Source: Lumnitzera littorea
Lineage: Eukaryota; Streptophyta; Magnoliopsida; Myrtales; Combretaceae
Length of the DNA: 64,000 nt
Reading direction: 5' to 3'
Assembly: GCA_024138015.1 (NCBI GenBank)
Contig: JAMXBB010000011.1
Coordinates: 71,099,308-71,163,307, forward strand
Shown here: in pieces, positions 1 through 11,691 of the stretch
Position numbering within the stretch: position 1 is the stretch's first letter
Layout: each line of letters opens with the position of its first letter
Notes under the pieces: generated by a model
Database searches by the model: none
What the model was told of the DNA's origin: nothing
Seen by the model: only the letters and a program-made list of their open reading frames with translations
Program-made: the position numbers and the translations under genes

Positions 1-850
1 AAGCTTATTTTCTTTTTTTTTTTTGTTTTTTATTTTTATTTATTTAATTATTTGTTTTACTTATGTAAATGGAATAGGAAAAAGAAAAAGAAAAACGGGA
101 AAGAAAAAAAGGAAGAAATAAAAAAGAATAGATTAGTTCCTTTTTTAGTTTAGTAAAAAATAGAGAAAACAAAAATAAATAAGATAATGTAAAAAATATA
201 TAATAAAAAATAAGCAAACAAGTTAATAAATAAAAATTGTTCCTAACATTTAGAAAAATTGATTTTCTAAATATAAAATAAAAATAAATCAACTATTTTT
301 CAAATTATGATCATTTAGAATTTCCAAAAATAAAAACCAATTTAGGGCCCTTAGAAAATTTTCTTAAATAAATCAAAATAGGTAAAAACATAAACCCCGC
401 TGTTTTAAAAACTAAAATCAACTCAAACTACTAAAGTTTTCATTAAAAAAAACTACGTACATCTGATCCCAAATAACAGGTACATAGGCACCTATGAGGC
501 GACGATAAAAAACGAAAAAAATCTAATTTTCCTTTTTAGTTTAAATTACTTAAGTGATCCAATCAGAAGTAAATAATAATCGAGTTTTATTTTTCAAAAT
601 TAAAAGGTAATTTTTAAGTTTCATTTTAGTTTTGGAAAGTTAATAACACCCATAAGGGTTTAAAATTCCTATCCCTTGGATCCATGATCTCTGGTTTCAA
701 AAATCTTTTTTTTTTTTTTTTTTTTTTGCCAACTAGTGGCTAAGTTTAACCAATCCACCGAATTGGTTATAACTTAACTATTTTTCCCGACTTCGGTCGG
801 ATGGCAACTCCAAAATTGTTTTAAAAAGAAATGGTTTTTTCTTTAAATCT
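1..850 (+). repeat. AT-rich retroelement debris, possible Tat/Ogre-type LTR end
   Basis: This stretch has no gene. It is very AT-rich, with long poly-T runs near 14-24 and 708-727. Near 780-817 it reads CCCGACTTCGGTCGG followed by a TGGCAACTCC motif. From memory, TGGCGACTC-type sequences serve as the primer-binding site just after the LTR in plant Tat/Ogre Ty3-type elements, so 1-800 could be the 3' part of such an LTR in plus orientation. Only one end is in the window and no coding domain follows, because the sequence passes straight into copia-like DNA on the other strand. The assignment is inference from one motif. Confidence 0.25.
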
Positions 851-935
851 TAGTTGAGGATCAATATTAAACAAGTAGGGTTTAGTATTGATCGGTTTAG
901 AGAAAATTTAATTTTTAAAGAACCAAGAGAGTAAA

Positions 936-1075
936 AATCCAGGCTTGAAACCCATCGACATCCAACTGTAGATTTACTATTGGGAAGAGATACAAGATCC
1001 TGCATATCATTATTATAAAGTGCAAACATTTCTTTTTTCATTGCAATAAGTCAACCAAGATGAGCTAAAGCTTTT
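936..1075 (-). pseudogene. copia reverse transcriptase N-terminal fragment
   Basis: The minus strand encodes a run ending in LVSLPNSKSTVGCRWV, preceded by LIAMKKEMFAL and an in-frame stop at the expected Trp. This is the hallmark opening of plant copia reverse transcriptases (W..AM..E...L, then P..K..VGCRWV). Nothing of the catalytic YVDD region follows, so the element is truncated within RT. Confidence 0.85.
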
Positions 1076-1779
1076 GAAACAAAGTTTGGAATAGAAAGAG
1101 TAGATAACAAAGCAACAAAAGAGCATAAGATGGAAAGAGAAAGGAGTATGTAATAACATTTGAAAGGAGATAATAGATAGAAGGACAAATAACATGCTTA
1201 CCTTGCCTTATGGCAATGGGAGGTTAAGATCATATTAAGGAAAACTTGAGTCTGGTAGAGAAGATGATGGAGATGGAGAGTCTTGTAGGCTAAAGTGTTA
1301 TCGATGAATATAAACTTACATATTTGGCCAGTTAAGGTGAAGAAACCCTTAAGAAGGTGGCAAAGCAGTGGAAGTATTTTGAGGGGATGACAAAGTAAAA
1401 GCACCCAAATCAACAGGAAGTGAATTAAAAAAAGGATGGTAAAAGCAACATAAGAGACTTATCCTTAGGATATGAAGATGATGGACAAAAATATGGAGTT
1501 AACACAAAGAAAAACGCATCTGGACAAACAAAAACCTTACAATGTTCAAGAGAATAACATTAATACCCTTTTTCACTATGAGAGTAGCCAAGGAAAATGC
1601 AATGAATTGATTAAGGATCAAACTTGTCAGTCCCTGTAGACAATTGGTGAATAAAACAAAAGTAACCAAAGACATGAGGAAGTAAAGAAAAAGGGGATTT
1701 GGTAGGAAAAAGAAGGTAAAATGGAACCTTTTCATGTACTATTGATGGCATTCTGTTTATGAGAAAGCATGCAGTGGGA

Positions 1780-2489
1780 ACTACATCAGCCTAAAAGTGT
1801 CTGGGCACATTCATATGAATCATCAATGTTCTAGCAATTTCAGTCAAATTACAGTTCTTAAGCTTAGCAACTCCATTTTGTTGTGGAGTAAAAGCACATG
1901 AAGTCCAATGAATAATAACATTCTCTTGCATATATGACTAAAAGGAGTTAGACATGTGCACTTTGGCATTGTTTGTATGAAGAACACGAATCGAGGAATT
2001 AAATTGATTCTGAATTTCATAATGAAATGCCCAAAATACTTTAAATAAATCAAAACGAGCTTCTATCAAATATAACCATGTCATTCTTAAATAATTATCC
2101 ATATACATCATAGTGAACTAAATCAAAGGGAATAGTAGCTCGATTATTGACTCTTAGACTAAATGAGACACGACTTTATGACAAGACCGACATTGGAGAA
2201 TAGTACAAGATTGTAGACTATGACACAAAAGATGAAGAATCTTTAAAGATGGATGACCCAATCAACAATGCATCTCCATAGGATTCAGTTTAATAGTCGA
2301 GCAAGCAGTAGCAATAGGTGCTAAATCCATGAAATATAGCCAACAAGATTCATGCCCTCTACCAATCATCTTCCCCATTCTCAAATCTTGTCTTACAAAA
2401 GAAGAAGGAAAGAATGTGATTAAGCAATTGAAAGAAGTGGTGAGTTTACTGACAAGTAGTGAGTTCAAAGGTAACTCAGGTATATACAA
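1780..2489 (-). pseudogene. copia GAG-pre-integrase and integrase remnant
   Basis: The minus-strand piece 2489-2262 contains GKMIGRGHESCWLYFMDL, matching the block before copia integrases. It is followed at about 2268-2220 by a degenerate H..LGHPSLKIL zinc-binding motif with an in-frame stop. At about 1893-1855 the block FTPQQNGVAKLKN is the usual FTPQQNGVAERKN region of the integrase core, in which the catalytic Glu has become Lys. DDE integrases insert the cDNA copy. The lost Glu, stops and frameshifts make this copy inactive. Confidence 0.8.
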
Positions 2490-2826
2490 AACTGACTTTA
2501 AGGGAAATGATGGAATGGGTAAAGCTATGCATACCCTACTAATAGGTGAAGTAAACCCATTATCAAGAGCAACATTTCATAAGGTGGAAGAGTTTGATTT
2601 GCAAAAAACAGTAACATGTACCTGACATATGATCAGTAGTGTCAAAATCAACAACCCAAAACTATAGAGAAGCTTAAGCAAAGCAAACAATAGGATTACC
2701 TTACTGGACTAAAGAGGAGGAAGTAGATGGCTACGAAACATTTTAGTGCTATAGGAGTTTATATTCTTCTGATGATTAAAGTTACAATAGATGATTGTGT
2801 TTCTCCATTATGCAAATTTAGACTAA

Positions 2827-3716
2827 TCATGCCTGTATTGAATCTAAAGTAACTTGAGCAAGTGAAGAAACATTAGATTGGATAAGATGAGCCTTAAGAG
2901 GACGTCTATGTAAAACCCAACAAGTTTCTCGAGTATGACATAGGCGATGACAATGATCACAATAAGGACGTGATCTATAACCTTGCCCTCTACAACTAAT
3001 ATGGTCTCCCCCTTGACTTGACGATCCTCCATGCCCACCATTAGGCAAATTAATAAAAGTTGAATGGTTAAAAGGTGAAGTAACAGGTGTAGATTATGCA
3101 GAAACATAACTAATGCGAAAATAAACATATGCTAAAGATGGAAGCTCTAATGATTGAAGAGTTTAAGACTTCATTAGCTTTAGCTCTAGTTTAAGGCTTA
3201 GAAGAAGTTTAACGACTACAAGTTGATTACGCTATTTTTGCATCTCTCTCAAGTCTATGTTAAGAGGCATCACATCATTCACCTCTTTAAGACATTTTTT
3301 AACCTTGCCATAATATATTGTAAAGTCTTTATCCCCCTGTTGTAGTTGAAAGAAATTGGCCAAAACATCATACATGTGTGTATCATTTGAGGCATAAAAA
3401 AAATTAAGGCAATCCCAAACTTCTTTGCAGGTATCCAAAACTGTTACATAAATTGAATATCCGAGATTCAATTGAATTTCAAAGAAAATGCAAATATCAT
3501 TAATCCATTTGATGCCATTCCGCATATTTACTGTTGGTTTCACTAGGAGGTGACCCTGTCAATATCTTAAGACTATCTTGACCATGAAAGAAAGCTTGAA
3601 CCATGTGTGCCTATTGAAAATAATTCATACTATTCAATCTAACTGATGTGAATGCTGGAGTAGAGGATGCAGGTAATATGACGATTGATTTAGAGTTCAT
3701 GACAACTAAATAATTG
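2827..3716 (-). pseudogene. copia gag fragment with CCHC zinc knuckle
   Basis: From about 3716 leftward the minus strand reads as the N-terminal gag domain of plant copia elements, including the block around SPPSETNSKYAEW, and is broken by several frameshifts. The clearest open piece ends at 2827 and contains CDHCHRLCHTRETC at 2961-2920, a perfect CX2CX4HX4C knuckle. This knuckle binds RNA in gag proteins. The reading is confident for family and nil for function, because the upstream gag frame is broken. Confidence 0.8.
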
Positions 3717-4259
3717 ATTTACTTTCGAATACAAAGAAATTATGACATTAGAATTATGGAAGTTTAAAGATAAATAATCAACTACCAATCCTTCTTGATA
3801 AACACCACATATTTGGTAAGAACGTCATACTAAAACTTCAAAATTGAATGTTTCAATGCTTGTGATAATCATATCAGGTTGGGCTTGGCATGTATCGGTT
3901 GGACTATGAGTTTTTCAAGTCAAACATAAGAGAGATCATGCATGAATCGGGTCAAAGGATGATGGATAGTAGCTAGATGGTGCTGAATCAAGTGGGAAAG
4001 TAGTGTAACTAGGGTTAAGATGTCGATTTGGTATGATTAGGGTTTCAAAACGAACTAAGATTCTAAATTTAATTAAGGTTTTGAATAGGAACATGATTAT
4101 TGTACTAGGGTTTTGAGTGGGAAAGGGAAAACAATGGGGTTTAGTGATGTTGATGACATGAAAGTGATGCTGGCACTAGTGGTTATTGTTTGAGGTTTAG
4201 GCATTTTGTGGGGTGATGGTGGTGGATTCTAACGATTTAGTGGTGTACTGATTAACCAA

Positions 4260-4271
4260 GCTCTGATACCA
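4260..4271 (-). other. Primer-binding site of the copia remnant (tRNA-iMet type)
   Basis: The plus strand reads GCTCTGATACCA, the exact complement of TGGTATCAGAGC. That is the standard plant retrotransposon primer site for the 3' end of initiator Met tRNA. It abuts a TG dinucleotide at 4272, which marks the inner edge of the element's minus-strand 5' LTR. Confidence 0.85.
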
Positions 4272-4546
4272 TGTTGTTTTAGATCAGAAAAGTGTAAGGG
4301 CCTATGAACCCTAGCACAATATTTTATTATATAGTATAATTGTGAAAGTACAAATATCCACTTAATAATAGACAACCTATTATAACAGAAAAAACATAAA
4401 ATATATGTAAGTCTTTAATTAGTACAATCTTAGTCAATAATAACATAATAAGTGTCTTTGCAAGTTGGTAAAATTCCATGCAAAGTTGATAATGAAAACT
4501 TGTAACCCATGTACATAATGCTTACGTCCACTTTAAGCATAATTAT
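4272..4546 (-). repeat. Inner part of the copia 5' LTR, interrupted
   Basis: The sequence begins with TGTTG right beside the primer site, as an LTR edge should (CA on the minus strand). It is AT-rich and non-coding. It is cut at 4547 by a solo LTR with perfect target duplication, so the rest of this LTR should resume at 7993. I could not locate its outer end. Confidence 0.55.
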
Positions 4547-5836
4547 TGTCCTGCCCCAAATAGGAGGAGTCATAACAATCATGTCATGTAAACTAACTTA
4601 AGATAGAAGCTGACCTCATAACTGCTATCATAGTTACAGTTTACACAAAGCGTACATAACTTAACCAACTTAAAACATCCGTTCTGATACCTATGAATAA
4701 CCAAACCTATGGTAAAGCTTTACAAAATACATGTTCTATACAGTCTGTTGTCTTATAACACAACAATATTTATATAAACGTTTCACTTCCAAAGTTAAAG
4801 TATACAATCAAAGTTTATCAAAAAGCCACAAGTTTTGCAAATTATTTACAATGAGTTAAGAAACTAGTGATGTCCTAGGGAATTCACAATTAGTTTCCTC
4901 AAAAATTAAAAGAATAGACAAAAGAAAGGTCAAAAGCCCGAGTTTATTTGATTTTTCGTTCCTCATTTTCCTAGTCGACAGCACACTAACCTAGGGTTGG
5001 CAGTATCGAAATATCTTGTCTTCACTCAATACCTGCAAAAGAGTTTATGGGGATGTGAACACAACTAGCTCAGTAAGTGGAACGGAGTTAAAAGAGTACC
5101 AAACAATCACAAGCAAGGTTATAAATTATGATAAAATGCAATACAACCAATCAAATAAAATATCGCACAATGTTATTCAATCTATTATAAAGTTAGAGAA
5201 ATTACATCTACTCCAATCCGAATTGAGGAGTTTTATCACAACCCAAATTAAATCGAACCTAGGCTTATGCAAGGGAGAACACCCTTCTCCCATGATTACC
5301 TTCAAAGCAGGGCTCCCACCTTTACCGTAACCTCCTTTTCTATTACTTAGTTCAACTAAGGATAGAGAAAAGGACCATTTCAGCTATCCTCATTAAAGGA
5401 AGTTGGTATTTGGCCTAACACTCTTAATTGTTCCCCCTTATGAGTGTTATACATGTTCAATTTCGTTTTAGTCGAATAAACATTAGTATTAATCAAGGGT
5501 AACCAAAAAAGTTCATACAATTCAGGGACAATGCCACATGCACAATAGCACACCAAAGAGTTCAACTCTTATCACAACTAAATATCATACACATATACAA
5601 CATATGCACAACCAACTAACTACAAACACAACCAGAAGTACTCTTAAGTCTTTAGATACTTTAATACAGTATCCTAACAAGCAGTGAAGCTACAAATCCC
5701 AACTTACTTATTCAGATGCTCACTATGGAAGACTCGAGCTGTCAATAGTTTGACCACTGAGAGATCTTATACACATAAAACCTAAATTCATTTTTCGTAA
5801 TAATTACGAAAACATTAAGGTTTGATCTAAAATGGT

Positions 5837-5867
<31 letters not shown>

Positions 5868-7987
5868 AGTTAAGTTATTAATTATTGATAATATTCATAA
5901 TTTATAATATTACGTGTTGTATATCATTTCGATTGTATCGAAACGTATTTTTAATTGATTAAATCATGTTTTAATTCCGATTGAGTTACCGTAATATCTA
6001 CATTCTAGAATATTATAGAGTTATAGGTTATATCACATAAAATTGTCCGATTTTTGTAAAATTAGTATCGTTAAATTCGTATAAACCTAACAATATGTTT
6101 TACAAATCCTATTTTTAGAGATAACTTTTAACGGGTATTTCGAGTTTTTACTACAGTTATACGTATCTAAATAAACATTAATGTATCATACGTATATTAG
6201 GTTATTAAATTGTATTTTAACTAATTTTTCAATATAATGCTATAATATAAGTATTATTTAACCCTAATATACATATAATGTATCTCAGTTAGTAAAATAT
6301 CATTAAATATATTAACAATACACATTTTATCCAATATGATCAGTATACAAACACATAGTTTTTATTCAATTATTTAATTCATTTTAACATATTATTACAA
6401 AAAACACGTTCCAATTTGTAATTTAAGCCTTTTTTTTCTACGTAAATTTGTAATAAATAGTTTGGGTCACCAAATAGTTTCTCAAAAATTTCTATAGACT
6501 CCTAAAAATATGGAGAGCTAGCTCGGCTATTACTTGGTTTCAAGTTTTCAACCAATCACCAATATGCTCGTATTTTCAGTTTTATCTTCAAATTATCCTA
6601 AATTACTCAATTATGATCCTTTTTACACCAAATTAATTTCAATCTAACCCAACATTATTATTATTCACTAGAGATCAATACATGTCCATTTAATTATTTT
6701 ATTTCATAATTTTCTATTTATTTCATAATTTCAGCTTATTTTTTAGCTATTTTTAGGCCAAAAAATACAATTAATATTAAAAATATTTAAATCAAAATTC
6801 TTGCTACATAGTAACTATATATATATTATACACATCCTACACAAAAATTTTAAGCTAGAAACAACACCATTTACTATATCTATTTTATAATTCAAATTTC
6901 AGATGAATAGTAGTTATTTTAAGCAAGTAAACTAAATACCTATTTTTCATAATTTTCTAGGTAGTTTAGGTATTTTTTACAAATTATTGAAAAATAAGGT
7001 AGAGAATCAACCTAGATGTTCTTGGATACTACGGTGGCTAGCGACAATTGAGGGTATGCCAGATGACCTAAACACTGCCTAGACTAGTGGTAACCAGTTG
7101 GGTTGGTCATTAGGTAGTCATCTAAATCAAGTACAGTGGAGGTATGGTGGTTGCTTTGTTTTTGGGTATATTTTTCTTAATGTGTTCTATTTTCCATATT
7201 TTTTTTCCTCTTAATTCTAAGTTCCAAATTGCTAAACTAAAACTTGTCTGTTGGGGTTTGTTATTTATAAGGGATTTTCTACCACATGGGATTTTTTTTT
7301 TTTAATTTTTCTTCCCTCTAACCTAAGCATGAGGTGCCACTCTCCTCTTAATTCAATGTTGATTCATCATCCCAATTCAACAAGAGGAGGCTACGGTTGA
7401 ATTCTAGAAGTTCCTAGCTATAATTGAATGTTTTTGGATAAGATTTGCAATTATTTAGGCATTTTAGGTATAGTTTATTAATATTTAGTTATTTATTAAT
7501 ATACAGGTATATATCTCATATATATCACGCGTAATATATAACTATACTCATATAATTAAGTTTCTAACATATCTTTTATTTTTAAGATATGTTCTCTTAA
7601 TTATTCGCATGAATTTAACACATTATATATATAATTACATAAACATTGGTTAATTTACAAGTATAATTATTATTTATACCGAGTATACTCATAAAAATAC
7701 GAGTATATTTATATAGTAAATTATACTATATTATCTCATTTTAGAGATTAATTAACTTATTTGTAAATTCTTGTCGCAATCTGAGCTCGATTTTTTAGGT
7801 TCCGAGCATTTTAGTACTACATTAAATAATCCTACTTCTAAGGGCAAAATTAAGATTTTTTATCATTATTTCCAAACTCTAATTTCATTGTGTTATTTCG
7901 TCTAACTTTTCTATCTTAATTATAAAATTTGGACTTAATTAAATCACTTTTCCTAAAAGCCTTAAATCTAAGCTCTGTGGGCTGACA
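4547..7987 (+). mobile_element. Solo LTR, long Ty3-type family, copy 1 (TSD ATTAT)
   Basis: This 3441-bp LTR starts TGTCCTGCCCCAAA and ends GGGCTGACA. It is flanked by perfect 5-bp duplications ATTAT at 4542-4546 and 7988-7992. No gag-pol or second LTR is present, so it is a solo LTR left by LTR-LTR recombination. It shares ordered blocks with the LTRs at 24406 and 56537: the GCCCC start, a TGTAAACTAACTTAAGATAG-like block, a GGGATGTGA...AGCTCAGTAAGTGG block near 5049-5085, and a CTTAGTTC(A/G)ACT block near 5346. The GCCCC start and length resemble Del/Tekay chromovirus LTRs, which is inference. An (AT)n microsatellite lies inside at about 5837-5865. Confidence 0.88.
5837..5865. repeat. (TA)n microsatellite
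   Basis: About 14 uninterrupted TA units lie inside the solo LTR. The length is probably variable between individuals. Confidence 0.9.
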
Positions 7988-7992
7988 ATTAT

Positions 7993-10403
7993 TCTTCAAT
8001 GACTTATTGAAGGAAATAAAGTCGTTGGTTTGTGGAACTGAATCCCCATCATAGTTAATACTATTAAAATTTTTGAAATTTTATAATAATTGATGCTCTT
8101 AAAATTTTCTAATATCAGATAGTTGATTTCTTAAGTATTTAAAAATGTAAGTTAGCTCATATTCCTAAAACTTTTAGGATAGCTTTAACTCTCAAGATTT
8201 TTAAAAGTATAGTTTGCTTCCCAAAAGTTTTATTATTTTTTAACCTTCTTCTATCTTTTTTTTTTTTATTTTTTTTGGTGAGAAAAATTGAATTGCTAAT
8301 GGATAAAGGGAATCTTATGAGCTCTTAATATTGTAGATAGATGGTAGACCCATTTTGTCACCCATAATCACTTACTCTTGTATACGTGTTTGCTTGAAGA
8401 TTTGCACTTCATTTATCTTCTTTTATCATAGTTAGGGCAAACAAATCTTCCTTTATGGAATCTCTTTGAGGCAAATTCATTTTTATACCACCTAGGATTG
8501 TTTTTTCCTTAATGCTATACAATTTTTTTATTAAGAAAAAGGTATCTCATAAATCTTGAATTATTTAATTCAAAAGAACTTCCCCCTGATTTCAAATAGT
8601 TTATTTTCAATCTTGATTGCGATATAAATAATTTTGGTCCATCTTATAGGTGATGCGCTTTGGTCAATCCAATAGCTCTTTACCATAGGGTCGAAATGCA
8701 AGTCTTTTGATCATTTGTTCAAACATAAGGGGTGTTCATGTTATGGCCTTTATAAAAAATAAAAAATATATATAATTTCTCAACCTAAGTCTATAAGATA
8801 AAGATCCTATGAATAACTAAGATTAGCTTGCCTCAATTTCTTAAGTGAATTGTTGTATCAGAATAATTTAATTTTTTCAATTAGAATAGTATCCTCAATG
8901 ATGGTGATGTAAGGAGGCTCATGGAATGCAAGCATAAAGCTTCCCTCTCAATCTTAATGTGTATTAGGGAAACTATCGACAAAATATTCTTTACCTAAAT
9001 TAAGGAGGGAACTCAAAGTGATCATCTTGCTTGCTTCTCCTTCTCTCTCTTTCTTTTCTTTTCCTTTCCTTACTTTCTTGTTTTTTCTATTTTCATCCTT
9101 CTTATAATTTTTTTCCTACACTTTTCTTTTCTTTTACTCTCTCTGTTTTTTTTTTTTCAAGAGGGTCACAATCTATCTTCTTGGATTTTTCTTTATTGTG
9201 AGTTCAAAGTAATTGTGTGTTTGGCTAGAAGAATGAAGGCCCTTCTTAATCTTAAAGGAAATTTTTGATCCATCACACTTATCACTTGTGAGTCAATGCT
9301 ACTAAGATAAGAATAAATTAGTTTATTCATATCTCCTCTATGTGATATCACTGCAATCTCCTAAACACATCAATGTATCGTGGTTCTTGATATGTTCAAA
9401 TTTCAAAACATTTCCTCAAATGTTGCTCAATGCCCTCAATATTTAGGTTCATGTTTATAACTTAATTTGCTTATTTTGATCCTAAGCTTTTTAATTACGG
9501 ATATACCTTAGAGACATTCAAAGCATTTTGATCACTCATATCTACTTTTACTACTATTGCCCCAAACATGCTTGGTAAGATTGGATATCTTGTAATGCCA
9601 TTCTAAGTCATATGCCCCACTATCTTAAAAAAAGAAAAAAAAATGGTTACCTTAAGCATACTAGACTTGATAAGTTTATTGATTGAAATAACTCAACACC
9701 CCTCCTCTTCCCTACCCCTTAACTCCAAAAATAAAAAATAAAAAGAAAGAAAGAAAGAAACAACAACAACCAAACAACCCTAAAAAACAAAAGAACCAAA
9801 AAAAAAAAAACTTTTAGGTTTTATAAGTTGTTAGATTGTGTGTTTTCTCTTTACTATAAGATTTTTTTAATATTTTTATTTTATTTTTTTGGGTTTTGAA
9901 TGGGACAAGCAAGCCTTTGAGAAACAAAGCTTTCATTTCTATTTACTTCTAAGAGTTAATCTTGTCACCTTAGATCTTTCACTAGTAGAGTTTTTAGACC
10001 TCCCGATCCGAAGGTTTACGTTGTTAAGATAGCATCCTATAAGATAGAAAAGGGGTGACTTGCTAGCTGAGGGGTTGTGTAGCATGAACACTTCAGTACT
10101 TAAGTTAAAGAGGGGAAAAAAGAGTTTGAGCTTAATAGGGAGTATGTGTGTATTGGATTCTCTCTATTTTGGGGTCTTAGTTTTATGGCTTACTTTTTAG
10201 GGACCCAAAAGGAAGGTACTTACAAGATGCACTTCTATCCCTTTGCTCAAGTAGAGACATACAGTCTCGAGATTCAGTGGAGTTGACAAGATTCCTTAAC
10301 ATTAGCAAAGGAAATGATTACTCTCTAACCTTATATCTATCTCATCCTTTTCATTGTTATACAATACCATATAGTTAGGCATAGTGGTTGGTATGGGATG
10401 AGC
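7993..10403. other. Gene-free interval between two LTR elements
   Basis: No supported gene. The first part should be the continuation of the interrupted copia LTR. The rest is AT-rich, with poly-T runs (8251-8275), a pyrimidine-rich tract (about 9035-9160) and a GAAA-type purine-rich repeat near 9742-9760. I saw no conserved domain in any frame. Confidence 0.5.
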
Positions 10404-10408
10404 CATTA

Positions 10409-11337
10409 TGATAAGAATCAAACTACTGGGTCTTTAACTTGCAGCCGAGCCGAGGCTTAGAAGGATGCGCAAGATGAATTCTTATGTTCCAACCAACTCT
10501 TGCCAAGGCTAAGCTTATCCTCACTGATGACCAATTCCTTAAGCCAAGCCGAGTAATTACGTATCTTTTAGTAGTCGAGTGTCGACTTGACTTATGCTCT
10601 GCTGACAACTCGATCCCTCACGCGCCTGCTCAGCCGTAACTAAGCCGACCTCCAACTCGGTAATATTAGTACCAAGAAGCCTCCAACACACATTTACAAC
10701 TACTTTATTGGATTGACCCAAGTCTGCTCAACACCCCACTTGGCACTTCAACTTGGCAATCACCAACTTAGATAAACAGCTTGTCTTTTTCTGGCAAAAA
10801 GTCACCCATCAACAAAGAGCCACATGTCCGAGAAAATACATGACAGAATCTTCCATACAAGATACTCATTTTATTATATTTTCAATTGTACCCTTTATCA
10901 TTCCTTATACATTACTTCTTTAGGGTATTACTTCTTTAGTCTTTTCTATTTTAGGTAAGTTACCCTAGTTTTTCAAGTATAAATACCCACTATACACGTA
11001 GCCGCACAACAATCTTACATCAAAATATTGAAAATACTCCTTTTATGTAAACATTACTCTTGTTAGCTTGTTTACTTGCTTCACTCTTATCCTAACCCTT
11101 AAGTAAGGCTAGGTGCTCAGTACCTTTACTAGACTATCTCGTACGTCATATCGAATTATACCGTAAATTCTCAGAAGTTCTATTGGTACGACATATTCTT
11201 TGGAGTTGTTCATAAGTTTGCTTATTTTACTTTTCTTGTTCTTTTGCACATTTTCCATCACTATCTTCAAGCTTTCTGCAAGCTTAGACCTACCCCTGTG
11301 ATCGGCATTATCAGTCCTTGGCTTTAAGTGTACAACA
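10409..11337 (+). repeat. 5' LTR of the plus-strand gypsy element
   Basis: This 929-bp LTR starts TGATAAGAATCA and ends GTGTACAACA. Its aligned partner begins at 16171. By eye the two LTRs differ at a large fraction of positions, mostly transitions, so the insertion is old. A TATA box (TATAAATA) lies at 10978-10985 in a block that also occurs in the other LTRs of this lineage (TTTTTCAAGTATAAATACC here and at 16741-16759). The first codons after TG encode a worn version of the pol tail seen in the 3' LTR. Confidence 0.88.
10978..10985 (+). promoter_or_regulatory. LTR TATA box
   Basis: TATAAATA inside the 5' LTR, at the same relative place as TATAAATA at 16750-16757 in the 3' LTR and 61684-61691 in the solo LTR. 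It is the likely core promoter of the element's transcript. Confidence 0.6.
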
Positions 11338-11340
11338 TCT

Positions 11341-11352
11341 TGGTACCAAAGT
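11341..11352 (+). other. Primer-binding site (degenerate tRNA-iMet type)
   Basis: TGGTACCAAAGT lies three bases after the LTR end and matches the initiator-Met primer site TGGTATCAGAGC at 9 of 12 positions. The minus-strand gypsy element in this window has the same 3-nt spacing. Confidence 0.7.
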
Positions 11353-11691
11353 AGAGGTTTTATTTGAGTAAGTTACATTTGAACTTTCTTGTGAGTAGTA
11401 ATTGTTATAGCAGTGTGTTGTAGTGGCCAAGAAGTTAGCTATAAGTATTAGAGTAAGTAGAAGATGAAGTAGTTTGCTTTAGTTATATACTCTATTTTGT
11501 CTTGTTTCGAGTATACGAAAATAGAGCAAGCTTCAATTAGGTTGTTGATCTTGGAAGTAGCTATTGTGTTTGCGATATACTGAACTTTCATGTAAAGAAG
11601 TGTTTAAGTGTGTATTTGTGTTGTTTGGTGTGAATAACTACATCTATTGTTTCTTTGATTCTGAGTTTTGTTACTAAGTTTTGTCGAGAAA

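Larger units (their letters stand above)
850..4271 (-). mobile_element. Degenerate Ty1/copia retrotransposon remnant
   Basis: Read on the minus strand, this segment has the copia order: primer site, gag with zinc knuckle, GAG-pre-integrase, integrase, start of reverse transcriptase. A perfect 12-nt initiator-Met-tRNA primer site (TGGTATCAGAGC) lies at 4271-4260. The frame shifts repeatedly and carries many stops. The element ends soon after the first RT block (about 936-1075), so most of RT, all of RNase H and the left LTR are missing. Its right-hand LTR starts at 4272 and is interrupted at 4547 by a solo LTR. It is non-functional. Confidence 0.85.

Noticed and set aside
44..292. 82-codon minus-strand open frame rich in Phe, Leu and Ile
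   Set aside because: It is a translation of poly-A/poly-T-rich DNA. The composition is low-complexity with no conserved motif.
5016..5330. 104-codon plus-strand open frame
   Set aside because: It lies wholly inside a solo LTR whose two other copies do not keep this frame, so it is chance.
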